Below are positions 44,150 through 52,378 of a stretch of 53,445 nucleotides of DNA, in pieces. Where the stretch lies: NCBI GenBank assembly GCA_947302975.1, contig CAMYXA010000004.1, forward strand, positions 1-53,445, in the 5' to 3' direction. This DNA is from an uncultured Candidatus Saccharibacteria bacterium (GTDB lineage: Bacteria; Patescibacteriota; Saccharimonadia; Saccharimonadales; Saccharimonadaceae). The first letter of the stretch is position 1. Every line of letters begins with the position of its first letter. The notes beneath the pieces were generated by a model. It had not been told where the DNA came from. It saw nothing but the letters and a program-made list of their open reading frames with translations, and did not search any database. A program made the position numbers and the translations under genes.

Positions 44150-45586
44150 ATGTCAAAGATATATCTAACAACGGCAATCCCATACGTAAACGGCGCCCCA
44201 CATATTGGCCACGCTATGGATTATATTATTGCCGATTCTTATTCTCGCTATCATAAGTTGCTTGGCGACGATGTCCGCTTCCAGGCTGGGACCGACGAGC
44301 ATGGCAACAAAATCTACCGCAAGGCTGCGGAGAACAATCTCCCAGTCCAAGAATATGTAGATGGCAACGCTCAGAAGTTTAAAGATTTCATCAAAAAACT
44401 CGACGTTGAATATACCGACTTTATCCGCACTACTAACGAGGATCACATGCGTCGCTGCCAAAAGATTTGGGAAAAACTTAGCGACCATATTTATTCATCT
44501 CGCTACGAAGGTTGGTATTGCGCTGGCTGTGAAGGCTACGTTACCCAGACCGAATATGACGAAAACGGCGGCATCTGTCCAGATCACCAAAAATCATACG
44601 AAAAGCTTTCTGAAGAGAATTATTATTTCCGCATTTCCGATTTCAAAGATCAAATCCGCGAAAAAATCGAAAACGACGAAGTGAAAATCCTTCCAGAATT
44701 CCGCAAGAGGGAAATGTTGAAACTTCTCGAAGATTCTCCAGATGTCTCTTTCTCTCGTCCAACTTCTCAGCTCACTTGGGGTGTGCCAGTTCCTGGCGAC
44801 GAATCTCAGGTTATGTATGTCTGGATTGATGCACTTTCAAACTACATCACTGTCCTCGGCTTCCCGGAAGAAGACATTTCCGAATGGTGGCCAGCAGCTG
44901 TCCAGTTTGTCGGAAAAGACATCTTGCGTTTCCACTCAATTATTTGGCTCGCAATGCTTATTGGCCTCGACTTGCCACTTCCAAAAGTGATTTGTTCACA
45001 CGGTCACATTTTGGCGAACGGCCAAAAGATGTCAAAGTCGATCGGCAACGTGGTTGATCCAAACGAAGCAATCGAAAAATACGGCATCGATGCCTTCCGC
45101 TACTACTTCCTTCGTCATGTCGACACCTTCACCGATGGCGACTTCACTTGGGAAAAATATGAAAGCGCCTACAAAACTGAACTCGCAAATGATCTTGGCA
45201 ACCTCGTTCAACGCCTCGCTACTATGGCTCACAAAAACGGCGTGAAATATGATATTTCCGACAAGGATTCTGCAAACGAAATCCTGAAAGACAACCCAGA
45301 CTATAAAGTCATGATGGATAATTTTGAATTCTCGAAAGCTTTCGATTATGCCTGGGAAAAAGTCCAGAACATCAACAAACGTATTGATGATGAGAAACCA
45401 TGGATGCTTGCAAAAGCCGGCGAAACCGAAAAACTCGAGGACGTGCTGAAATCTCTCGTTCGCGACATGATCGCTGCAAACACGCTTCTTGTTCCATTCC
45501 TTCCATCCGCAACTGAAAAGATTAAAGCTGTCTTCGAGGCAGAAGAAATTCTTCCACCAAGCACGCCACTCTTTCCAAAAGACTAA
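44150..45586 (+). CDS. metG: Methionyl-tRNA synthetase
   Basis: TAIPYVNGAPHIGHAMDY; CAGCEGYVT zinc knuckle; NGQKMSKSIGNVVDP. Confidence 0.97.
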   Translation: MSKIYLTTAIPYVNGAPHIGHAMDYIIADSYSRYHKLLGDDVRFQAGTDEHGNKIYRKAAENNLPVQEYVDGNAQKFKDFIKKLDVEYTDFIRTTNEDHMRRCQKIWEKLSDHIYSSRYEGWYCAGCEGYVTQTEYDENGGICPDHQKSYEKLSEENYYFRISDFKDQIREKIENDEVKILPEFRKREMLKLLEDSPDVSFSRPTSQLTWGVPVPGDESQVMYVWIDALSNYITVLGFPEEDISEWWPAAVQFVGKDILRFHSIIWLAMLIGLDLPLPKVICSHGHILANGQKMSKSIGNVVDPNEAIEKYGIDAFRYYFLRHVDTFTDGDFTWEKYESAYKTELANDLGNLVQRLATMAHKNGVKYDISDKDSANEILKDNPDYKVMMDNFEFSKAFDYAWEKVQNINKRIDDEKPWMLAKAGETEKLEDVLKSLVRDMIAANTLLVPFLPSATEKIKAVFEAEEILPPSTPLFPKD

Positions 45587-45619
45587 AAAATACGCTACCA
45601 ATTCGGTAGCGTATTTTTT
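45585..45619. terminator. Bidirectional terminator
   Basis: AAAAAATACGCTACC-AATTC-GGTAGCGTATTTTTT. Confidence 0.85.
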
Positions 45620-45629
45620 GTTTGCTTAA

Positions 45630-46547
45630 TTAAGCGTTCTTTTCGCCAGAAAGTTTGCTAGCAAAGTCGGCAATGTAAGCACCGAGGATGCCACCAATCA
45701 TTGGGAAGAGAGCGTAGGTAGCGAGAGCGGAGCAGACACCACCAAAGATTTCGCCAAATCCTTCACCAGCGGTTGGGAAGATTTGATACATCAAAGCAAC
45801 TGCAGGGTTGAAGGCGAAGTTGTTGCTGAGGCCAAGGAAGGCAGCAGAAACGACATAGCCGATAACGACAGCAGTGATGATACCACCAGCAACGACAGCT
45901 GCAGAAGTGAATGCACTGCGCTTGTAGGCGGTTGCGCGAGTTGCAAAGAAGCCGATGATAGCAGCACCGAGGAACTCGACGGCGGTAACGATGCCGAAGT
46001 TACCTTCAGCAACAGCAGCCATAGCTGGCATTGGATAGGCGGAATCGCCACCAGCAAGGCAGAAGGCGTTGAAGATCATCCAACCAAGCCATGCACCGAT
46101 GATTTGAGCGATGATATAAAGAACACCGCGGATCACGGACATACGGCGGGTAGCCATCATACCGGCAGTAATGATTGGGTTGAGTTGTGCACCAGAGATG
46201 CCATAGACAACGATAAGAATTGCAATGACTGCAAAGGTTGCATATTGGCTAATGGTCACAGGACCAAGCATAGAAATAGCGAAGAGAACGAGGGTAAGAA
46301 GCATCGTTCCAAGAATTTCACCAACAAGAGCGCCATAAAGGGTAGGCTTCTTGAAGATGGTTAGGATGCTTTCGTTTTCTTCATATTTTTTACCAAAGAA
46401 TCCTGAGAAGATTCCTTTTTTCTCCACCGTTTTTGTTTCAACCGGAGTTGCGACTGGCTTGACGGTCTTGACTGTCTTTTTTGCAGCAGCAGTTTTCGGT
46501 TTTGCAGCAGTTTTCTTTGCCGCAGTCTTTGGCTTTGTTGTTGCCAT
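45630..46547 (-). CDS. MIP-family aquaporin/glycerol facilitator with Lys/Ala-rich N-terminal extension
   Basis: ISGAQLNPIITAGMMATRR and FAFNPAVALMYQI (NPA-type boxes); six TM; N-terminus MATTKPKTAAKKTAAKPKTAAAKKTVKTVKPVA. Confidence 0.88.
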   Translation of the reverse strand: MATTKPKTAAKKTAAKPKTAAAKKTVKTVKPVATPVETKTVEKKGIFSGFFGKKYEENESILTIFKKPTLYGALVGEILGTMLLTLVLFAISMLGPVTISQYATFAVIAILIVVYGISGAQLNPIITAGMMATRRMSVIRGVLYIIAQIIGAWLGWMIFNAFCLAGGDSAYPMPAMAAVAEGNFGIVTAVEFLGAAIIGFFATRATAYKRSAFTSAAVVAGGIITAVVIGYVVSAAFLGLSNNFAFNPAVALMYQIFPTAGEGFGEIFGGVCSALATYALFPMIGGILGAYIADFASKLSGEKNA

Positions 46548-46611
46548 TATGACCTCCTTTAATAATAATGCTTTTATTATAACACAATATTTCTATGATA
46601 TAATGAAAAAC

Positions 46612-46839
46612 ATGGGTATCATCGTAAATAAAGACGAAGAAAAAAACAGTCGCCTGACCGACCGCATCAATGCTGACCTTCGTGAAAAAATGTCAGAAAC
46701 TTCAAAAATTGCTACTGATCCGGATCTCGCGGAAGACTCCGAATATGTAAAAGATATGAAAAAGACCGGAAAATTCGGCTGGGTTTGGATTGTTTTGATC
46801 GTCCTTGCGATCATCTCTCTTGTCGTGATTCTAATCTAG
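46612..46839 (+). CDS. Small C-tail-anchored membrane protein (75 aa)
   Basis: ATG 46612 lies 7 nt after TATAAT; cytoplasmic charged N-term and C-terminal TM GWVWIVLIVLAIISLVVILI. The listed ORF start at 46351 overlaps the promoter and the antisense gene. Confidence 0.75.
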   Translation: MGIIVNKDEEKNSRLTDRINADLREKMSETSKIATDPDLAEDSEYVKDMKKTGKFGWVWIVLIVLAIISLVVILI

Positions 46840-46885
46840 TTTCGCCCTGGAAAAAACCACAAGCATCATATATAATATATGGTAT

Positions 46886-49800
46886 ATGGCTACCCCTGCT
46901 AGTGGTGCAAAACCTACTAATGCCTCACAGGCCATTAAGGGTTCAGAAAGAAGTTCAATGAGCCCTGAATTTTTGAGTGGAGACAAGAATAGTAAACAAG
47001 ACGCCGCCAAAAAAGGACTAAGAAATCTCGAGCAGGAAAGCACCGAGGGTGGATTTTATAATAACGGCGCCGGCGAAGACGCAGGCGACGTAGATACTAG
47101 CCGTTTCTCCGAAAATAACCCGGACTCCGGCTACACAAACGCAGTTTCTGGATATGACGACGATGACGAAGATGATGAAGAAGAGGCCCCTTCCCGTGCA
47201 AGAAAAGGCCCACTAATTGCGATACTTAGTGCAATCTTGGGACTTGGCGCCATCATGGGCGGCTCACAAGCGATGCTCCCATTCAGTCTTCTCGAACAGC
47301 TAAAAAGCACGTATGATTCTATTTCGACATCAATGCAATCGCGTTCGAGAGTCTTCTTGCGAAAGCAATTAAACAACGGAAATTTGGAAGACCCGATCAA
47401 GAAGAAATATTTTGGCTTCATGAAGGGCTCCGGCGCAACCTTTTCACTATCTGAAAAGCAGAGGACCAAGCTCGAAAGTGAGGGTATTCATACCGCAGAC
47501 ATTAAAGACGCTAACGGCAATACTAGAACTATCATGCTATTCGATGATGGCTCTGGAAGTCTCAAAGTTGTCACTCCTGATGCGGATCTTGCGGAGGACA
47601 TCAGTGCCGGGAGGGTCACGATCGGCGATGATGTTACTTTTGATGGAATGCGCGTCGACACGAGCGGCACAATGGATTTTGAAACCAAGTTTTCCGACTC
47701 CGCCGACTTTAGAAATGGTTACATCAAAAGCTCCCGCACCTGGCGTGGCGCCATCGGGGCGTGGTTCGATACAATGACTGTTAGATTCCTTCAAAGTAAC
47801 AACCTAACTAGAAACCGCTTCAAAGATTTTCAGGACCGCGTTAATGCCGAATCTGAAGGTAATACTAGGGGGAAAATTATTGCAGACATGATGCGCACCG
47901 GGAAACAGGATGTGGATATGGAGAGTGGCGAAAGGGAGGTTAAAGCTACTGCTGAAGGACAAGATGCTAATGGAAATACTGTCAGAACCAGTATCGAGGA
48001 TATTGACGCGGATGGTAATTATCTCGGGACCGCTTCGGGCGAAAGAATAAGGCTGAATAGCGGGACTGTAGAAGTATCGAGTGAACCAAACCTTAGTACG
48101 GCCAAAATGGATATCAATGATGCGGAAGGAAACTTTAAAAAAATTGTAAGTAAGCAAAAAGCTGAATCATCAAAAGGTGGCAGCTCAGTTGCAAATATGG
48201 CTGTGAACAGTATCTGTGCAGTCACTGCATTTATTGGTACCGTCCAAGTAGCAATTGCTGCCCAACAAGGTCTCCAGTTAATACAGCTAGTGAGCAGCTA
48301 TTTTGAAGCAATCGATAAAGTCAAAGCAGGCGATGGTGTTGATTCTCCGATAAACGAGATGTCGACTTGGCTTACCCAGCCAGCTGATGTAGTAGTTGCT
48401 GAGCAGGCCGACGGTTCTATTGAGAACATGGAGAATGAATCTTTCTACGACATGAAGGATGTTACGAAAAAGACCGGCACGACAGCGATGCAATCTGAGG
48501 GGATAGCATACCTCTATGGTGGCGGAAGGATAAATCCCAGCGATCCGAGCGTAGGAAACTTTAATATCGCCTCCAAAATTGAAGGCGTAATGAAGGGGAT
48601 TGGTGCAGGTATGTCGACCTTTGCGGCGTGCGCCGCGGCAAAAATGACTACGGCAATAATTGGCGCGATTACGGACATGGTCGAGCTTTTTACATGTCTC
48701 ATTCCGGGCGTTGGGTGGGCGAAATGCTTGTTTGATCTAGGGGCGAAATTTGTTGGGAGCGTGGGCTCTAGTATTGCTATTGCGACCGCCATATCGTCAG
48801 CGGCAAAAGTGTTGGCTCCAATATTTATCTCTGCGTTCACAAAAGATCTTTTGTCCGGGATAGCTGGGGAAGATTTAGGTAACGCACTAGTTTCTGGTTC
48901 AAATATCTTTATGTCGGCAAACGCTAGGAATGGCGGACAAGCTGTTGCTTCCCGTGATGCGTATATTGCTTATCGGGTAGAGCAGGAAAAGGTCCTTGCA
49001 GAAAAAGCAAGATATGAAAGAGAGACATTAAGTCCGTTCGACGCTTCATCTCCGAATACTTTTCTTGGAAGTCTCACGAATCAGTTGATAAAGTTTAGCA
49101 CTACTACGAGTGCCCCGGCAAATATCATTTCCTTTGCTGGAGGAATAGTATCTAGTGCCTTCAAATCACTGCTTCCTACCGCATCGGCAGTTGATATTTC
49201 AGAAGATATTATGACCGAGGAAGAGTTTGAAAACCTTTGCCCAACGCTTGCATCAATTGGTGCAATTGGTGATGCTTATTGCAATCCATATGTTATTACT
49301 GATACCAGTACACTCGGAATGGATCCTGAGGATGTGGTCGACAAGATTAAATCACAACTAATCGACAATGGCGATGACGATCCGGAAACCGGAAAGATTA
49401 AGAAGTATTCGAACCTTGCGAATTATATATTATACTGTGATGGAAGAAGCTCAACGTTCGGTGTTGCAGATACGAACATTGCTCAACATTTTGAGAAACT
49501 CACCCTAAATATCGATCCGAATACGGGAACAGCAGTAGGGGATTATGCAGTTGATACTTTATCAAACTCATTCAATGCGGCAGTTGGTGCAATTCCTATT
49601 GTCGGAGATGCGGTAGATATTATTTCGAACGGCAATCAACTTTATAACATGGGATGGATCTCTGGTGAGTCCTGCGTCATCGGTAATACCGCTGCCACGA
49701 CAATCGACGCGAGTGTAAATTCAGAATTGAAGGACAAAATCGACGACCATGGTCGCTCGATAGACTGGGAAGAAGCAAAATACTACCAGCGATTTGTTGA

Positions 49801-50149
49801 AGATCAAAGACTCCTCGAGAGTATGGATAGCGACTATAAATCCGTTGTCTCAGTATTCCTAGATGAATATTACGAAGAGAACCCACTAGATGATAGCTAT
49901 GAGGGCATTTTGGCTAGGGCATCGGGTCTAAGCAAAGAGACAATTGTTGCGATGTTAGACTATGTCAATTATCAAAACTATATAGCAAATTATGACCCTG
50001 GGACACGATATTCGTTCGTAGATACAGAGGACGGTGATAGTGTTAGGTATAACATCCAAGAAGAAGAGATGGATATACCAGCTCCATTCATAGCAGTTAT
50101 CAGAAATACTAATTACGGAATGACGAGAACCGCAAATATCACAGCATAA
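46886..50149 (+). CDS. Large membrane-associated protein (1087 aa) of unknown function
   Basis: Acidic tract GYDDDDEDDEEEAPSRARKGP before a TM; several Gly/Ala-rich hydrophobic segments in the middle; soluble C-terminus; TATAAT 9 nt upstream. Confidence 0.8.
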   Translation: MATPASGAKPTNASQAIKGSERSSMSPEFLSGDKNSKQDAAKKGLRNLEQESTEGGFYNNGAGEDAGDVDTSRFSENNPDSGYTNAVSGYDDDDEDDEEEAPSRARKGPLIAILSAILGLGAIMGGSQAMLPFSLLEQLKSTYDSISTSMQSRSRVFLRKQLNNGNLEDPIKKKYFGFMKGSGATFSLSEKQRTKLESEGIHTADIKDANGNTRTIMLFDDGSGSLKVVTPDADLAEDISAGRVTIGDDVTFDGMRVDTSGTMDFETKFSDSADFRNGYIKSSRTWRGAIGAWFDTMTVRFLQSNNLTRNRFKDFQDRVNAESEGNTRGKIIADMMRTGKQDVDMESGEREVKATAEGQDANGNTVRTSIEDIDADGNYLGTASGERIRLNSGTVEVSSEPNLSTAKMDINDAEGNFKKIVSKQKAESSKGGSSVANMAVNSICAVTAFIGTVQVAIAAQQGLQLIQLVSSYFEAIDKVKAGDGVDSPINEMSTWLTQPADVVVAEQADGSIENMENESFYDMKDVTKKTGTTAMQSEGIAYLYGGGRINPSDPSVGNFNIASKIEGVMKGIGAGMSTFAACAAAKMTTAIIGAITDMVELFTCLIPGVGWAKCLFDLGAKFVGSVGSSIAIATAISSAAKVLAPIFISAFTKDLLSGIAGEDLGNALVSGSNIFMSANARNGGQAVASRDAYIAYRVEQEKVLAEKARYERETLSPFDASSPNTFLGSLTNQLIKFSTTTSAPANIISFAGGIVSSAFKSLLPTASAVDISEDIMTEEEFENLCPTLASIGAIGDAYCNPYVITDTSTLGMDPEDVVDKIKSQLIDNGDDDPETGKIKKYSNLANYILYCDGRSSTFGVADTNIAQHFEKLTLNIDPNTGTAVGDYAVDTLSNSFNAAVGAIPIVGDAVDIISNGNQLYNMGWISGESCVIGNTAATTIDASVNSELKDKIDDHGRSIDWEEAKYYQRFVEDQRLLESMDSDYKSVVSVFLDEYYEENPLDDSYEGILARASGLSKETIVAMLDYVNYQNYIANYDPGTRYSFVDTEDGDSVRYNIQEEEMDIPAPFIAVIRNTNYGMTRTANITA

Positions 50150-50175
50150 AAAATCGCCCGCTCGGGCGATTTTTT
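50148..50175. terminator. Bidirectional terminator
   Basis: AAAAAATCGCCC-GCTC-GGGCGATTTTTT. Confidence 0.85.
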
Positions 50176-50190
50176 GAATGGAATCTCGGA

Positions 50191-51132
50191 TTAATTCCAG
50201 TTGGAAAGGCCATTCCAATCTAGGGCGTCGGATGCATCGTATGCAAAGTGATCAAAAGCATCAATTCGGGATTCTACGGAATTAAAGTCGTCGGTAGTCC
50301 AAATTTCGTCATCAAACTCAATGTTTGCAGTTTGGCCGGAATTATCGCCGCGATACATATACGACAGCTCGCCTTCGTTTTCGCTCGCATTGTCGTGATA
50401 TCTAATGCTGCTATCATTCGGTCTAATGCCAATTTGGACATAGCTTGTAACATTGCCTCCGGCGTCTCTGAACTGGAAAGAGAACACACTGTCTCCTTCT
50501 AAGTGCTTGTATCCTAACGCTGCAGCATAATCGTCCAAATGGAACGTGTCGCCTTCCCAATAGTCATCACGGTTGACTCGGTTCTCATTTTCATTATCAT
50601 CGATAACGTCGATATCCCCATCAACTCCACCATCAATGATCTCACCATTGCCACCATCGGTATTGCCATGGTCAATCGTGACATTTCCATCATCGTCGAT
50701 GTCGACCGTGATATTTCCACCATTGTTATTATCAAATTCGTCGTCTAGGTCGATTTGATCATCCTGGTCCTCGATGTCGACTGAGTTCCCAGGTTGATTG
50801 TTGTCGTCATTAACTCTGCCACAATTGGCAAGGAGTGCAACGGTGCCAGCCATGGCAACGGCTGCAATCGCAGCGCGAGCAATATTCTTCTTGGATTGAG
50901 CGGAATTCTTAAGTTTTTCGGAGATTTTTTGAATCAAATTTTGCTTAGAAACTTCAGTTTCGTCTTTGACGGCGTCGCCAAATCTTTCTTGGTCATTTGG
51001 TGTGCCAGCGCGGAAGCTTTCGAAAGCCTCGTTTTCGCTAATGACTGGCTCAACGTCTTTGAGCTGATCGGAAGCGTCGCTCACCGCCTCATTATTTCTT
51101 TGATCACGTGGGAAAATTCCAAAATTCGTCAT
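50191..51132 (-). CDS. Membrane-anchored Asp/Asn-rich protein (313 aa)
   Basis: TM IARAAIAAVAMAGTVALLANCG; linker DIEDQDDQIDLDDEFDNNNGGNITVDIDDDGNVTIDHGNTDGG; C-terminal ~110-aa domain. Confidence 0.8.
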   Translation of the reverse strand: MTNFGIFPRDQRNNEAVSDASDQLKDVEPVISENEAFESFRAGTPNDQERFGDAVKDETEVSKQNLIQKISEKLKNSAQSKKNIARAAIAAVAMAGTVALLANCGRVNDDNNQPGNSVDIEDQDDQIDLDDEFDNNNGGNITVDIDDDGNVTIDHGNTDGGNGEIIDGGVDGDIDVIDDNENENRVNRDDYWEGDTFHLDDYAAALGYKHLEGDSVFSFQFRDAGGNVTSYVQIGIRPNDSSIRYHDNASENEGELSYMYRGDNSGQTANIEFDDEIWTTDDFNSVESRIDAFDHFAYDASDALDWNGLSNWN

Positions 51133-51133
51133 A

Positions 51134-51307
51134 TTACTCCTCGTCCAATGCTTTCTTAGCGACCTCGGCGGCGCTAATATTAAATTCTTTCATAAGCTCT
51201 TTGGCTTGTTCTTCACTCACCTCGCCAGCATCAAGCATGGAATTGAGTTTTTTGAGGCCCTCTTCCGGCAAAAGATTGAGCAGGGCATCGACAAATTTGT
51301 CTTCCAT
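51134..51307 (-). CDS. Small acidic helical protein (57 aa), absent from supplied ORF track
   Basis: AAGGAG SD before ATG; MEDKFVDALLNLLPEEGLKKLNSMLDAGEVSEEQAKELMKEFNISAAEVAKKALDEE; stop TAAT-ATG abuts the 50191-51132 gene. Confidence 0.75.
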   Translation of the reverse strand: MEDKFVDALLNLLPEEGLKKLNSMLDAGEVSEEQAKELMKEFNISAAEVAKKALDEE

Positions 51308-51420
51308 TTTATTCTCCTTAAGTTAAATTAATTTTAAGCTTAAACTGAAGAAATAGCAAGAGCACTTTGAGGTGATTTTGTGGTTTTACGTATCTTATAG
51401 AAGGTGATATAATATATGCT

Positions 51421-52377
51421 ATGCAAGATCTTGAGAAATTAAAAGCTAATTTAAAGGCGCTGAACGCTGAATACGCCAAAATTAAAGACGTTCCGGCCGA
51501 GAAACGCGCCGAGTTTGGTCGTGAAATCAACGAAAAGAAAATGGCCATTCTTGAACAAATCAAAGCCGCTGAAGAAGCTGCGCTTGAGTCTGAAGTCGAG
51601 CCACTCGATATCACTGCTCCTGTCGCTCCAAACCAGAAAATGCCTGAATTTATTTCTTCCGAAAATGGCTCTGCGCATCCGCTCATGACTGAGTTGGATC
51701 GCGTGATCGAAATCTACCAAATGATGGGTTTCGATGTCGTCGAGCCTCGTCAACTTGATGACGAATTTCACATGTTTGATAGCTTGAATTTCTCCAAAGG
51801 TCATCCGGCTCGCGATGGCTATGATACTTTTCGCACCGAAGAAGGTTTCATTCCTCCAGCCCACACTTCAACCATGCAACACCGCGTTCTCAAGGCTTAC
51901 AAAAAGAATCTCGAAGAGGGGAAAGATATTGCTGTCGTGGTTCCTGGTCGCGTATTCAGAAACGAAGATGTCGACGCCACCCACGAACACACTTTCTATC
52001 AGTGCGAAGGTGTCTATGTCTCAAAAGATTGCACCATGGGTAACATGCTCGGAATCTTGCGTGAATTCTTTGAAAAATACTACGAGCAAAAACTCGATAT
52101 TTCGACTCAACCGGGTTACTTCCCATTCACCGAACCATCTCTCGAATTCAAGATCGAAAAACCAAAAGCGCTCGGCGGCAAAAAAGGCGAATTCATCGAG
52201 ATGCTTGGTTGTGGCATGATTCATCCAAATGTGCTCAAAATGGCCGGCATCGACCCAACCGTTTATCATGGCTTCGCCTGGGGCGGTGGCATCGATCGCC
52301 TCGTCATGCTCCGTTATGGACTTAAAGATGTCCGCAATTTCGAATCCGGCAAACTTAATTTCTTGAAGGAGTTTTAA
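51421..52377 (+). CDS. pheS: Phenylalanyl-tRNA synthetase alpha subunit
   Basis: HPLMTELDRVIEIYQMMGF; PPAHTSTMQHRVL; HEHTFYQCEG; GFAWGGGIDRLVMLRYGLKDVR. Confidence 0.97.
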   Translation: MQDLEKLKANLKALNAEYAKIKDVPAEKRAEFGREINEKKMAILEQIKAAEEAALESEVEPLDITAPVAPNQKMPEFISSENGSAHPLMTELDRVIEIYQMMGFDVVEPRQLDDEFHMFDSLNFSKGHPARDGYDTFRTEEGFIPPAHTSTMQHRVLKAYKKNLEEGKDIAVVVPGRVFRNEDVDATHEHTFYQCEGVYVSKDCTMGNMLGILREFFEKYYEQKLDISTQPGYFPFTEPSLEFKIEKPKALGGKKGEFIEMLGCGMIHPNVLKMAGIDPTVYHGFAWGGGIDRLVMLRYGLKDVRNFESGKLNFLKEF

Positions 52378-52378
52378 A

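Noticed and set aside
46351-46611. Upstream extension of the 46839-ending ORF
   Set aside because: Overlaps antisense the aquaporin N-terminus and includes the TATAAT promoter; ATG 46612 is the credible start.
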